Source: Laguncularia racemosa (lineage: Eukaryota > Streptophyta > Magnoliopsida > Myrtales > Combretaceae). From it: a stretch of DNA of 64,000 nt. A program made the position numbers and the translations under genes. Positions 1 through 12,941 of the stretch are shown one piece after another. The stretch lies in assembly GCA_037954665.1 (NCBI GenBank), contig JBBMOL010000057.1:2108001-2172000 (forward strand), in the 5' to 3' direction. Numbering within the stretch: the first letter of the stretch is position 1; the number at the start of each line of letters is the position of its first letter. The notes beneath the pieces are model-generated. The model was not told the origin of the DNA. It made no database searches and saw nothing but the letters and a program-made list of their open reading frames with translations.

Positions 1-643
1 GAGAACTGCAGGATCCATTTCCACTTCCATTTGTAGTTGCAGCCATTCTCATCCTCTCTATCAACGCCTCCACATTGACCTGTTGAGACAGAATTCCTTC
101 CAACTCTTTCGTGTTTATCACCAACTTCACTTTCCAAACCCCATTCCCTTGCGCCGGCAGCACCTCAACCGCTGCTTCCCTTGCCAGGCTCTCGTTGAGA
201 CCCGAGTCTAATTCTGTCCCTGATGACACCCTTTCTGCTTCAAGGGGTCCGGTGGTTCCAGCCTCTTGGTACTCTTCTTTTAGTTCTGCTTCCTTTGTAA
301 CCTCTTGGCTCTCTTCTTTTAGTTCGGCTTCCTTTTCTTTCTCTTCAGGTTCCTCTTTCTCCTTGGTCTCTTGTTGCACTTGCTCAATTTTCTCAGAGCT
401 GTTGCATGACTTTTCTTCTTGAAGTGGAAGGAGGTAATAAAACTGGCCATTGACAAGACATTCATGGTCAGGTAATGGCACCGACCCATGACCTCTTTGA
501 AAAACGCCATATCCTGGGTAATCTCTCACTACATCTTTAACTTCCTTAGGACCTTGGAAATTAAGAATCACCCCGGAATCCGTTAGAACCCGAGCTGCGC
601 TGGGAGGTTTCTGGACAATCCCTCTGGGTGTGCAATTTCCCAT
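1..643 (-). CDS. PADRE (DUF4228) domain protein, 3' end outside window
   Basis: The frame is open from an ATG at 643 to the window edge: 214 codons with no stop, so the C-terminus is missing. The protein starts MGNC, with Gly2 and Cys4 suited to N-myristoylation and S-acylation, as is common in this family. Residues 15-75 carry the PADRE pattern: a short beta segment (ARVLTDSGVILNF), a VKDVVRDYPGYGVF segment, then CLVNGQFYYLLPL. A Glu/Lys-rich linker (about 76-130) includes a 13-residue direct repeat, KEAELKEESQEVT and KEAELKEEYQEAG (104-129). Residues 169-200 (VWKVKLVINTKELEGILSQ) match the C-terminal conserved block of this family. PADRE proteins are plant-specific and often pathogen- or abiotic-stress-induced; their biochemical role is unsettled. 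The family call is firm, the function is not. A TATA box lies about 190 bases upstream. Confidence 0.88.
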   Translation of the reverse strand, partial: MGNCTPRGIVQKPPSAARVLTDSGVILNFQGPKEVKDVVRDYPGYGVFQRGHGSVPLPDHECLVNGQFYYLLPLQEEKSCNSSEKIEQVQQETKEKEEPEEKEKEAELKEESQEVTKEAELKEEYQEAGTTGPLEAERVSSGTELDSGLNESLAREAAVEVLPAQGNGVWKVKLVINTKELEGILSQQVNVEALIERMRMAATTNGSGNGSCSS

Positions 644-832
644 TTTTTTGTTGCTGTGCTTCTCAGATTTGAGAAATTCTAGGGTGGTTTTACTTTCCCA
701 GGAATTGAATTTAAACAAAGACATGAGAAATGTCATGTCAGTGCTGTAGTATGCTGTGTTGTGTTGTGGTGCTCTTTTTCAAAAAAATTTAGTAGGCGCC
801 ATGTGATTTTGTGGACCGTTGGAAGGTATAGT

Positions 833-840
833 ATTATATA
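833..840 (-). promoter_or_regulatory. TATA box of the PADRE gene
   Basis: The minus strand reads TATATAAT, 190 bases upstream of the ATG at 643. This would give a 5' leader of roughly 160 bases. It is the best-placed TATA-like motif before the gene; the start site is inferred. Confidence 0.5.
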
Positions 841-843
841 AGA

Positions 844-2938
844 AGACATGAGATTGGCTCCAGGGAAAAATAACAGGAACAGATGTAAGATTGGTGGGTA
901 GAGTAATTAAAAAATTAATATTTCAAAACGAGACCCAATAAAATTTCCAGAGTGGGTGAGTTGGGAAGGTGTGTTTTCACCAGTACAGGACCCATAATTA
1001 AACATTAAGATGTCAGTGTTTTAATGCCTCTTATTTAAGAGGCTCAGATGTATCCTTCTCCTGGCAGGAAACCCAAACCTTGTAATAAACAAAAAATGCC
1101 CATTTTCTTTATCTTTAGGACAGCTTTAGGAAAGTAGTGTTATGTTATTTATCTACAAAAACCTCAGCCAGTTATGGTCATGGGTGTTTTGCAGGACTTA
1201 TTAAGATATGAAGAGAGGAAACTTTTTTACTTTTTTGTGTGTTTAACTTTTTATAAAATGTGTAAATATAAAACCAATTATTAGTTCTTTTGTATAATAA
1301 AATCAATGTACTAAAATTTCTTTCTTTTAAGTAATATCTTAATAAATATGTCGGACAACCTTAAAAAATACTCGATGAAAATGTAGTCAAGCATAAAACA
1401 TAGGTCATTCCTAGATCTTATAACCCGGTTTATTGCAGAAAGTTTTTTAAAGTAAGCTGTTTGGCTGCAACGTAATTTCCATTTTTTGAAACTCCCCGTT
1501 TAAGTAGAATGAGTGTCCTTTTCATGTTCGTTTGGCTGCAATAATCGTTTCGGTAAACCAACCGGCCTACCACAAGGACACAGCCGTATGGATAAGCCAT
1601 GGTGTTATTGGCATGAGACACCACAAATTTGAAATCGTTTATCACGGGCGTAATAATAGTAAAACAGGTGTACATGTATAACGCTTCATACTTTTATACG
1701 ATAATATTTTCTATTATAATATTAAACTAATTTGGAGATACAATTATCAATTTCGTTAAGTTATAATATACTTTTATTAAGTTAGCAAATTAGTACCAAA
1801 AATATCCATACAGGCTCTAATTTTATGGGGAAAAAAGTTAATAATTCCAAGCTCGCCATGTCCTAGAAAAAAAGCTTTTTTAGATTATTGACAGAGTATG
1901 GACAGATTTAGTTGAAGTTGAGATATCATAAGAGCTGTATTTTTCTGCTTCGTCTCTTTGCTCAGCCATGCATAGCTGTTGCTTAAAATCAATGTGTATA
2001 ATGTAGGAAATGGACACATATCCCTTAATTACCTTTTCATTCATTGATATTCATATAAAATATACATTCATTTTCGTAGACCATACCGAGTACGAGCAGT
2101 TTGAAAAAATATTTTAGTTCATGTGGCTAAAACTATGGAAATTTAAAAGAAAAACCTAATTTTTTTTTATAATAGTTAAAAAGAAAGGTTAAATGTGATA
2201 TTTAATATTTGAACTTTATTTATATTTTTATAGTTAAGTATTTAAATATTTTTTTATAATTAATTACTTAAATTTTATCTATTTTTATAATTAACTACAT
2301 AAGTAAAATTAATCTAAATATTAAAAGTAATCTTAAAAAAATATTATGTGGATCGGTGTGGCAGCAACAATAAGCTTGAGAGGACCGGAAGGAGTATGTC
2401 TAAGGCCACAACCAAAATTAAAGAAAAAAGATTTAATGTAATAGAATTAATTTAATTAAATTGTTTTAGAAAGAAAAATAACACTGTTGCGATGATGGCT
2501 GTGGACGAGTGTGCCTCTGATGATCACACTCGAGGCATATGCTTTGTGTACAATTTCAACTTGCTCTAATATAAACCGATTTCAAAAGCTACTTCGGTTT
2601 GACACCGAAGTCAAAACAAAACCTATGTCATTAGTTCAAGCTTTACACGACCAATTTATCAAAAGAATGATTTATTTATTATGGATTCCAAAATGAGAGA
2701 GGCATCCAATTCTACCAACCTTCTTCACAGCCCAAAATTTCTATTTAACAAAAGATTGCCAGTGTACACAACATGCTAGGACTCTTTGTTGAAGTATATC
2801 TTGAAATTGCACTGTAGTTTTCTCTTTTGATGATAGCTTGTGACCGAAGTTATCATTTTAGGTTATTGTTAAGAACCGGATCTGGATTGTAAATTACCTT
2901 ATTGTAGATAGTAGGAGAAAGATAAATAGCAAGTACAT
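844..2938. other. AT-rich intergenic stretch
   Basis: No coding region is supported. The short open frame at 1430-1675 (minus) resembles no known family. 2160-2340 is a run of A/T tracts without clear terminal repeats. Confidence 0.5.
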
Positions 2939-3042
2939 AGAGAAAGTAAACCATGCAAAATTCACACTGATAATTTTAAAATAATAAAGGAGAGAAAGTA
3001 AACCATGCAAAATTCACACTGATAATTTTAAAATAATAAAGG
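2939..3042. repeat. Perfect 52-bp tandem duplication
   Basis: Two identical 52-base units, 2939-2990 and 2991-3042, each starting AGAGAAAGTAAACCATGC and ending AATAATAAAGG. No mismatch is seen, so the duplication is recent or is an assembly artefact. Confidence 0.95.
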
Positions 3043-4620
3043 TAAAAAATGAAGGTAAAGATGATTAGGTTTATTAGTATAATAATAATGGTATAATGAT
3101 TTGTTATAGTTACAGAGCATTAGTATCTTTTAACAAGTTTTTAGGATGATCCTCCATAAAACAAAAGTCAATCTAAAAATAATAATAATAATAAAAAAAA
3201 ATTAGAAGCGATCATGCCCCACTCATTGTAAAGTTGAATAAACCAAGTTACTAATCGAATGGACCTATCGGTAATTGAATGGGCCTCCATCATATGGATT
3301 CTAATTTTGCCTTTTGTTAATTTATTCCCTATTCATTCTCTAAAGTCTGAGTTTCATGTGAGATCAAGACATAAACTTAACAAATCTTTATTTTGGCTTG
3401 GATTTACACAATCAAGCTATACATGAAGCTTGTCTAATTCAATCTTACCAACCAACTGCCCTTGAGCTATTGACTACACCACATGTACTCATGAGTTCTC
3501 ATTACCCTATAACCAAATCATGTTGTTCCTCTATTCTAACAATTATGCTCAATTATGACCATTGACAATCATACCTTAAGCCATAAAGTACATCTTAGAC
3601 CTTCCAAGCTATACCTCCTTCTAGATTCCCTCCTACCTAGGACTCATTGCAATACATAAATTAAATAGATTTTTCTATTACATAGCCACTATGTTCTTTC
3701 CCATTATAGTCAATAGTAAAAACAATAGGATCATCCTTCCTAAGATTGATATCCACCATAAAACCACTAACAACTTCCATCATTTATAATAGGATTATGT
3801 TATTGGGCATGACTCCTCTTATCATCATTAGACCTCCATGAGACATCTTGATGTCTCCAAAACTAACACTTAAATTCTAAATATGATCATATGATTCAAA
3901 CCAATGACTTGATGGGTTCTTTTTTCTTTTACTTTTTTTATTATTTTAAAAAAGTAATAAATGACAATCCACCACTTTAGGGGGTCATTTATCCCTTTAG
4001 GGTAGTGGATGGACGTAGACCACCATAGGTGGGTGCAAGGTCCACTAGTAGATCTCGATCCACCAAAAATATATGATGGTTGCTAATCACTCTAATATAA
4101 GAGGTAGTCAGTAATGTACCTTATGATTTGCACTGTGTTTTCTTCTTCTTCTTCTTCTTTTTTTATTTTGTGCTTTTTACCTTTTCTTTATTCTTTGCAT
4201 TTTTTGTTATTTCATGCATTAATTAAATGTATTCAACAATAATATTATGGGTCTAATCAAAAGTTGATAGTGCCCTTAATTAAAATTCATAACTAGTTAT
4301 GAAACACAAATTATATGTTTATTAAAAAAAAAACAAACATAGGTTATTTATTTATAAAGCCTTAAAGCACAAATAATGTAATTTTTCCTTTCATTTATCA
4401 ATACATTTTAATTGGGCAATATATCAACATTAAAAACTTATTATAATTTTATCTTAATATAAAATGATTGACTTGGTATTCCATTAATTTTTTTTTAATG
4501 TTAAGTATAATATTTTAAAAATTCGAAAACATTTTATAATTTTAATAGTTTTGATCAGAATATGGCTATAATTTACTAGAAATATACTCGTTATGAATGA
4601 GCAAAGGTTGTGGCAAAATA
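3043..4620. other. Intergenic, with simple repeats
   Basis: No gene is seen. There is an (AAT)n run at about 3177-3194 and a (TTC)n run at about 4141-4160. The remainder is AT-rich non-coding DNA. Confidence 0.5.
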
Positions 4621-4872
4621 AATCTATTGTCTCCAGTGAATCATTCACTTGTCCATTTGAGGACACCTGCTCATGTTTTCCATCATGCATTCTTTATCAT
4701 TGACCAACCACGCATAAACACAACAAACACGTGAGCCCTTCAACATCAATCTTTATGTCAAGGGAAAGAACAAATGCCTTTGACTTGTTCCACGAATTCG
4801 TTAGGCCTAGACAAACACAACCACCTTAATAAATTTATAGTATCTATTTGAATCGGTCCTTTGAGAAAACTC
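4621..4872 (+). repeat. Diverged direct repeat, copy 1
   Basis: About 250 bases here align along their whole length with 5719-5972 in the same orientation. Shared anchors include ACACCTGCTCATGTTT, GACCAACCAC, CACGTGA, CTTCAACAT, CTTGTTCCAC, CCTTAATAAATTTA and GAATCGG. There are many substitutions and small indels. No open frame is conserved between the copies, so this is probably an old mobile-element or intergenic duplication. Confidence 0.8.
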
Positions 4873-5718
4873 TTGATATGAATATGATATTTCAATTGGA
4901 TATATTAAGTTTTTTTCTTTTTTTATCTGTTGTAATTATCAAAGATAATAATTTTTTATAAGTATCATAGTTTTAGTAATATTTTTATAGTTTTTCATTG
5001 ATTTTTTTGAGGTTTGCATGGATATATTTGCATAGTCTACCTAGGGTTGAATGTGCCTGTAGTTACTCATCAAACTAGAAAAGAGCATAGCTAAATTTTC
5101 AAAACAAAGCAGTGAATATTGCTTTAGATAATAAAACAACTTCTTCAGCTTGAAGACTTACCCCTGCACCCCCAACTATAAATCTAAGAGGTTGCTTCTC
5201 CTCATCTAGATTCCCGTTAAAAAAAGAAAAAAAAGAAGAAGGCAATTTTAAATATTTAACTTAGCTTAAAGTTTCACCACAACGAAGAATATGACAGTGA
5301 AATTATCTTGGACATGGGAGAGATCCATGGAGAGGTCGACGAAGGAGTGGTTCACTAGCCTAGGAAAAGGTCAACTGAGTTCAGAGATCAGGGTACAATC
5401 AAGACCGATCTTAGATCAGTTTCATAAAAGGGATTTGGCTCATTTCCTAGTTTTCTAGGTTTTTTTATTTATTTATTTTATCTTGCTTAATAATTTCTAT
5501 ATCATTTATTTTTATGTTATTTCTTTCCAATATCATTAGGATTATTTTTTCATTTTATAGTTTCCATTATCATGTAATTTCTAGGAAATTATGGTATGTT
5601 TCCTAGAACTTGAAGACTTACTAAACCTACGACAAGCATGTAATGAACAATCAAGTTTTAAGACAATTATGTTAAATATAAATTTAAGTTTTTACTCATT
5701 TATCGAACCTAATAGAAT

Positions 5719-5972
5719 ACATCTGTCTCTAGTGAGTGATTTATTTGTCCATCTAAGCACACCTGCTCATGTTTATCCATCATTCAATCTTTACCATCGA
5801 CCAACCACAAAAACAACCAACACGTGAACTCTTCAACATTAATAGCCTTTGTGTCCAAGGAAAGAGCAAATGCATCTGTCTTGTTCCACCACCTCGTGAT
5901 GCCTAGACAAAGACAACAACCTTAATAAATTTAAAAATAATCTACTCTTGAATCGGCGCTTTGATAAGACTT
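5719..5972 (+). repeat. Diverged direct repeat, copy 2
   Basis: Partner of the repeat at 4621-4872, lying 1.1 kb away in the same orientation. A 78-codon open frame at 5591-5827 overlaps it but is not conserved in the partner, so it is not called as a gene. Confidence 0.8.
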
Positions 5973-8900
5973 ATCCCTTTTACGATGCTTATATAAATAT
6001 ATATAAGTATATCTTGTTACGAGTATCACGACAAAGATAAGGTCACGGAATTAAAGTGAAGAAAATAATGGATTAAGTTATCAAGATTAATGTGAGTGCT
6101 CGTGATTTGACACTCCTGGAAGGTTTACACTCTAGGTATTTAACCTTTTTACTTTTATTTGAATTCTTTACATATTCAAACTCTTTTAAATATAAAATTT
6201 TCATTAAATTTGTTAAATTTATAATATATTCCTTTAATTGTCTATCATATTAAAAGTGTGCATCTTACCTCATAAACAGGTTAATTTACAATAAGGTTTC
6301 TTCAATTAACCCTTTCCTATACATTTTAGTAAATTCTAGCAAATCAAAAAGTGGAATTCAAAATTAACCTTGTAACAAGGTCCTTGCCTAGGTCTTTGTA
6401 CCAAGTAGCCTAGATAAAGATAGTCTAATAACTTTTTTGAAGGAAAAATATTAATGGATGTTTAGGAGTATTTGCTGAAATATTACATAAAAAGCATTTT
6501 ATTTTCTTACATATCTGTTTTGTTGTAAAATGAAAAAGCATAACAATTTTCTTTTTTTTTTTTTTGACTTAACAAATGCTTTAGGTTAATTAATAGAGCT
6601 CTTTTAAATTTATCCAAGTCTCCCCCATTTTTTTAAATGTATAACATTCCATATTTTAAATTTAATACCATTTCATTTTTCATTAAAAAGGCCCACGTGC
6701 TGTTCACATGCTTTTGCACTCGTGTCTAGACAGCCCATTTATCAAGCCCAAGCCTACGCATACTTGTGCTTGGATGGCTCACAAGATAGGCCCACTTATT
6801 TTCGTACTTGTATACCCAACCTAGTTACTATACCTAATTCAAAAGTGCAATTTTATTCACTTGCAGAGGTAATGTGGAATACATTCCGATATGGGTTTCA
6901 GTATAATGAAAGCACAAATTTAAATTATGTAAATTTACACCAAAGCATTTGCATTGAGCATCGATTAGTTGGAGGATCAAAAGAGTAGCAGAAGGCATCA
7001 ACCTACACACCGAGGCTATGCGTGCCGGAGATCAACCAGGACGAGAAGGTACACTATTTTAATACTGGTGTTTGAATTGGAGATAAAATCAAAGAGCAGA
7101 GAAATTTACACAAAAAAAAATTATCTTTTCTTGTATGAGAAAAAAGAAACATAAAGAATCAATGAAATTTTTCGATAGGACATAGGAGAGAATAATACCC
7201 TTTCAATAAGATGGTAATTTCGAATCTTAATAATCTATTTCAGTATTTGGTCAAACTTAAAAATAAAAAATGATAATAACTATGAAAACAAGTTGAAAAT
7301 ATCCATCAAGAAATATGCATTTGATAATGAGTAGATCATTTATCATTATACTATTTGGATGATAAAATCTAAAAAATATTATTGATTTATTTTAAATTCT
7401 TGATGAATTTTTTAAATCTCTTTCTCATTATTTATCATTACCCTTTTAAAAAATATATATTAAATATCTTTCTTTTCATTCCTTGTTTAGAGGTGAGAAG
7501 CCATTACTATTTACCAAGTTATTAGTGAGGTATCCAACATCCATGTCACTCAATGTATTTTATGCTCCTGGAGACATCTCCAATTATTATAATACTATGT
7601 TTTAAAAAAGGAATAAATTAGGAGGGGGAGGAAATTATCATGAGGAAAATTTGAGGGAGGTAATATTATTATAAATACTTATTGGATAAGAAAGGAACGG
7701 GAAGATATGAAAATAGGGTAAAAGTTGACAATATAAATTTTTATTTTATTTTGTTAAAATATCATAAAAATCTTTGTAATGAAAGGTGTGATTTTAATTG
7801 AAAGATAAGATAGTAATTTTATTTGAATTTTATAAGGATTCCCTAAAACTGCATTGGTTTGTTGAGGTTGGGCTTTAAGAAAATGAAATGAGTTTCTCGT
7901 TTTAAGTGTAGGGTTTCGGGTATTAAAGTCTAATGGGTATTTGAATGCCATGTCATTTAGGTTTTTGTTTCAATAAATCTAGAACAAGATATACCACATT
8001 GGTCCAATATGTGTGCAAAATGTGAACCACCTATACCAATACCGTAGGGGAAAAAAGTGCCCCATTTGAAAAATAGGGATTTAGGTGTAATTTTAAAAGT
8101 TTTGATGGGTATGATTTACTCTAATTCTTAATTATCTTATTCCTAATTTTTGTTCATGATAGAGAATTCTAACTTTTATTAACACAACTACTAACATTAT
8201 AATATAAATCTTTCTAAAACGATATGCTATTATTTTTATTGACTGGACCTTGGAGTCAAGCATGAAACTTATAAGGCTAGTTCTAGTAGGAGAAAAAAGA
8301 AAGAAAGAAAGATTTAGGTCTAAATTGCAATGTTTTAAGACTCGTTAGACGTAGAATTATGATTGCAAACATATTAGGGATGGGCAAATATAGTTCAGTA
8401 CTATTCTAGAGTCAAATCAACACTAAAACTAAATTGCAATTATTATTATTATTATTATTATTTTGCTGCAAATCACTCAGGATCAGACCACTTTGAATGA
8501 TTGGGTTATAGATGAGTAAAATTGCTTTGAAGTGGTTTATTTCGAAAGGTAATTAGAAGAGTATTCATCTTTTGTTCACCATCTTTTTTGGTTTTATTTT
8601 GAAATTTTTATCATCTTACGTGTCTAAATCAAACTATGACTTTTTTAGTTTTATTTATGGCCTCCTGCTATGAAAACAACATAAACATTATTTTACCTAT
8701 TTTGTAAAACAACTATTGACAACAGGTATAAATGTTAGATAATTATAATTAAATTAGTTTTAGCTTTATAAAAGTAGAATAATATAAATGGATTCAGATA
8801 AAATCATTGTATAAAAAGTATAATAGAAAATTTTCCATAATATATATATATATACATTTGCCTATGCGATTCAACTTGGACAATTAAGAATCATTTATAT

Positions 8901-10305
8901 TTTTCCCAAATCGAGTCATTGTAAAAAAAACATATTATATTAGTATGGTGGATTTGTGGGTACCCCTAGAACCACCCATCCCTTGTATTTTGGACCCAAG
9001 CTGAAAGCTAAATAAAAGTTTTCCCTTTTAATATGCAATTCTGGAGAAAGAGAATGGATGGGCTGAAAGTCTCGCAGCCATGAAATCAATAGTACAACCA
9101 TTGAAGCAATCAAACAGGTAAGATATTAGGTAATTGAAGAAGATTGCATGTGCTTACAGCTTAAGGTTAGACAGTTGATAGGCCAACCACTACCCCTCAT
9201 TCTCTCTCTAGATCTTTATTCCTTTTTAGTTTAGTTGATAAACTGTCTTTTGCACTGCTGTCTCCCTTTCTCATCAGCACCACTGGCTCTAGATTATTCA
9301 ATAATATATTAGAATTGGACAGACAACCTAACATTCTCTCTAGCTTAGTTTTTAACCTTCAATAATTGATTCATCATCACAAGGGGGTAGAAAAAAAGAA
9401 AAAGAAAAATACTTCCATGCTTAAGATGCAAGTTCTCAAGTTCCATTCACAATTTTAAGATTGTGGCTTGTTATGATATAATCAGACTTTGGGAAAACGA
9501 TTAAGTGAGAATTTTTTGGGAAAAAAGAAAAAGAAAATATTAATTCATTGGCAAGTCATGTCAAAACTTGAGGGCAAGATCCAAAATTACCCCATTTTTC
9601 TCCTTACCTCTTCATTGCACTTAAATGTAATAGGATTAAGTGGAACTATGGCATTTTACATACATAACTATCCATTCTTCTAATTTCCTATTTTCCTTGT
9701 CTTAAAATTTGCACATAACAGCTTAAAAGTTAAGGATGTGAGAAGAGTAATGCCATTTTATGTTATGTTTTATGAGACAAATTTGAATTTCACTTGGCAT
9801 ATAATCTTTGTAGTATCTGCAACAAGGAATATGACATAGAACACATTATTAACTGCGGTTCATACTAGGACTCCATAAAATTTTCCGAGAGTTATAAAAT
9901 AAAATACCACTCGACTGATGGAAACTTAGAAATTGTAAAAAAGAAAACAGTCAGATTCATATGAGGCCTGAGATAAACAGTGACTCCTTTATTCTTAAAT
10001 CCTTTCCTTTCATATATCTGTTTGTAATTTGTAGTACATCCTAAAATGGAAGAACAAAGAGATGAAAAATAAACAGCCTCTGTATGCAAAAACTCTGTGC
10101 ATCCGATGGGACTGTCCACCTTTCCATTTCTCAATATCCTTCCTTCCTCATCATGTCTTTCTCTATACTAGAGCCAAAAGCCATATAACCAAACCCAAAC
10201 CACAGCCAAACTCTGCTTTCCTTCTATACTTTTTTTGTATATCCTTTCATCAGCTAAGTAAGTTTGCAACTGTATCTATACTATGTTTGGAACATCCTTG
10301 CTGCT
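5973..10305. other. Intergenic, no supported gene
   Basis: Long AT-rich stretch with (ATT)n at about 8440-8462 and (AT)n at about 8840-8854. Open frames here are short and without recognisable motifs. The part just below 10306 would hold the 3' untranslated region of the NRP gene. Confidence 0.5.
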
Positions 10306-12499
10306 CTAGTTTTCTTGCTCGGCAAATATATCCAACAGCGAAAGTGCCTGCAATAATAAAAACATCCATAAGTCGAGTCGGGTCGGGTCGGGTCGATCAG
10401 GCTTTATTAGTCCAAAACAATCCTATTTGACTCCACGAATCTTATATGATACATTAATTATGTAAAATGATTTGCATTAAATAACGTTATGTACCTCGGG
10501 TATATTGAGCTCGAGTCGGAATTTTGGACCATCGTAGTGGTGTAGGATTGGCCTGAATGAATCCTCCTCCAATGGCTCATGAACTTTCCTAGTGATCACG
10601 CGAACCTGTGACGAGAAATGGGACGTGAATTTCTAGACATAACACAAAGCTTTTGCAATAGATGTTACCAAATTAATGAACGATTATGATGAGGATGTGG
10701 TTTATACCTGTGCTGGAAAGCGGGATTCACCAGGGCATTTTTTGTCCTCCCAAGCAGTTGGATCAATGTTGGAACCTCCAAAACTTGCAGCCTAAAAGTA
10801 GAAGAAGATATTAATAGTTAATTAATAATTGATTACACAAGAAGTTGGGGAAAAAAAACAAAAAGAAACACAAACACACACACACATTTATACAACTAAT
10901 ATAATCAATTCATGGAAAATTAAGGCTGTTTGGGAAAGCATCACTTATCCCACTTAATAGATGTAAATAAGTAAAGTATCCTTTGATTGAACCCCTCCAA
11001 ATATATATTATATCATATAATTAATATACATATACACTCGCAAGTGAATGATACTTTCTGAACATGATCGAGCTTTTAGCTTTCTTTTTTTTTTTTTTTT
11101 TTAATTTATAATTAGAACGGGGAAAGGAACTTAAACCTGGGTACAAGATCTTGAATAAATATCAAAGAAAAGAAAAGAACACTTCTAATACAAACCTCAA
11201 AAATGCCATGGAGTTGGTGAGTGGAGTAGTTGTAGAGGAAAAGGGGCAGTCCAGGGGTAATCTGTCTGACTGAATCACGATAACGTGGAGGCAAACCTGT
11301 GAACAATCATAATAAATAAATAATCTTAAGAAACCAATCAATATAGAAACAGAAAATATACACGATAAAATTCCAATAAATTACTTTCAATTTCATAACC
11401 GATAATAATAAATGAGAAAACAGTTTAAATTAAATTTATACCAAGTTATTTATTTAGGATAAACATTATTCGTAATCAGCATTCGCTATTTCCTGATTTC
11501 ACTCCAAACATAAATCGAAAGAGTAAACGTGCTCACAAACTAAACTTCTAAGGATGTCAAGTGGATTTCCAAAAAAAAAAAAATCTACATCAAGATATCC
11601 TTCAATCATCAATCCAAACTAGATGCAGATGCAGCCGAAAAATTGCATCAATTAACCAGAAAAAAAAAATTAATTAAGCAAAAGAAAAGAAGCAAAAGGG
11701 AGGAAACAAAAATAGAGAATGACTTACCAAAAAGCTGCCTCTGGAGATTCTCTTGCATGGTGTCATTGTTGCACACAAATATGTAGCCACCAACAGTTTC
11801 ATTTCTAGGGAGTGACTCAGAAGGTGGAAGTGTCTTGAACCTCTTATCATTCCCACTTTTCCCTTCTTTGTTTTCAACATTATTTTCACCACCACCACTG
11901 TTCTTCTTGCTATTACTATTATTCTTCTTCCCATTATATTTTCCTCCATGTTCATTCTCACTCTTATTCTTAACACCCTTCAAATTGAGATTGTTGTTAT
12001 TGATCTGATGATTCATAGGCTTAGCAAAAACACCCTTATTGAACCCACCATTGACATTGACACCAACATGACCATTTAGTCCACTTCCAACATTTGATGG
12101 TGCACCAAGCTTCCAACCATCACCAAAAGCATTCAGATCATTCAAAGCACTTGCACTTCCCATTTTCCAACCAAAATTGAACCCATTGAAATCACTCCTA
12201 ACAACATCATTAACCTTATTGTTTAAGATATCACTCTTGTTCCAACCATTGTTGTTGTTGTTGTTGTTGTGGTTGTTGAACAATTCCTTCTCACCAAGGT
12301 GGCTCTTTGGTGTCAAGTTTTTCGAAGAGTTGATCTCACCTCCAACTCTTACATCAAAGTTCCTCCTTTCATCGGACCTTTTGGACACAAAATTGTTGCT
12401 CCAGATGGAATCGCTGTCGAGAGAGAGATTAGCCAAGCTTGAAGTGTGAAGGCGAAGCTGATCACTGAATTGCCAGAACGATTGCTGGTTGTTCTCCAT
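10306..12499 (-). CDS. NRP: DCD-domain N-rich protein (NRP), five exons
   Basis: Exons on the minus strand are 12499-11728, 11296-11196, 10791-10708, 10605-10495 and 10347-10306. They total 1110 bases and encode 369 residues. All introns are GT-AG and every junction keeps frame. The start is the ATG giving MENNQQSFWQF; an upstream in-frame ATG at 12559 is less likely because MENN is the family start. Residues 1-235 are Asn-rich and low complexity, with poly-Asn at 75-84 from a GTT repeat. Residues 237-369 are a complete DCD (development and cell death) domain: GGYIFVCNNDTMQ, LFGLPPRYRDSVRQITPG, PLFLYNYSTHQLHGIFEAA, FGGSNIDPTAWEDKKC, GESRFPAQVRV, then FRLELNIPEALSLLDIF. In soybean, NRPs relay combined ER-stress and osmotic-stress signals to programmed cell death, and that role is inferred here by family. 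Confidence 0.95.
10373..10396. repeat. (GGGTC)n microsatellite
   Basis: Three to four GGGTC units just beyond the last NRP exon, within intron 4. Confidence 0.85.
12249..12275. repeat. (GTT)n run encoding poly-Asn in NRP
   Basis: On the minus strand this is an AAC/AAT run that encodes Asn residues 75-84 of NRP. Length variation would change the protein by single residues. Confidence 0.9.
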
Positions 12500-12694
12500 G
12501 TTTGACCTCAAAAATAACCCAGACCCAATACGATAAACACTAAGACAAAACCTAGGCAAGGCTCAAGATTTAATTTTTGGGACTCTAGAAGTGAAAGCTA
12601 GAGCCCTGTCTGAAAAATACAAGGGGAAAAGCAATAAAGTAAAGCTAGTGCTGTGCGAAATGGTGGAGGTGGAAAAATAAAGTGAAGGGGGTGC

Positions 12695-12701
12695 ATTTAT
12701 A
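12695..12701 (-). promoter_or_regulatory. TATA box of the NRP gene
   Basis: The minus strand reads TATAAAT, about 196 bases upstream of the NRP start codon. The leader that follows is pyrimidine-rich, as in many plant 5' UTRs. Transcription would start near 12665 if the usual spacing holds. Confidence 0.6.
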
Positions 12702-12941
12702 AGGGAGATTGGACAAAAGAAACCCGGGAAATTTCTAGGAAAGTGATTAGATAAGATTGCGTGTGGATTTGTCAAAAGATGCAAGCAATAAATTATAAAG
12801 TTATTTTTATTTTATTTTTTTAATTATCTTATTGTGCAAGTGCAGTGCTGTTTTGGCAGAGAATGATTTGGAAACTGTGTAATCGGGCGAATACTAAGAG
12901 AGTGATGATGGCCATAAAACGCGTTTGAATAAAGAGAGAAG

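Noticed and set aside
1430..1675. 81-codon frame on minus strand
   Set aside because: No motif, no promoter, isolated in AT-rich DNA.
9000..9125. Exon-like piece ending in CAG followed by GTAAGA
   Set aside because: The frame stops after a few codons and no partner exon was found.
11674..12449. Open frames of 100 codons (minus) and 90 codons (plus)
   Set aside because: Shadows of NRP exon 1 in other frames.
12500..12559. In-frame upstream ATG extending NRP by 20 residues
   Set aside because: The family begins MENN and the extension shows no family similarity; translation from the inner ATG is more likely.
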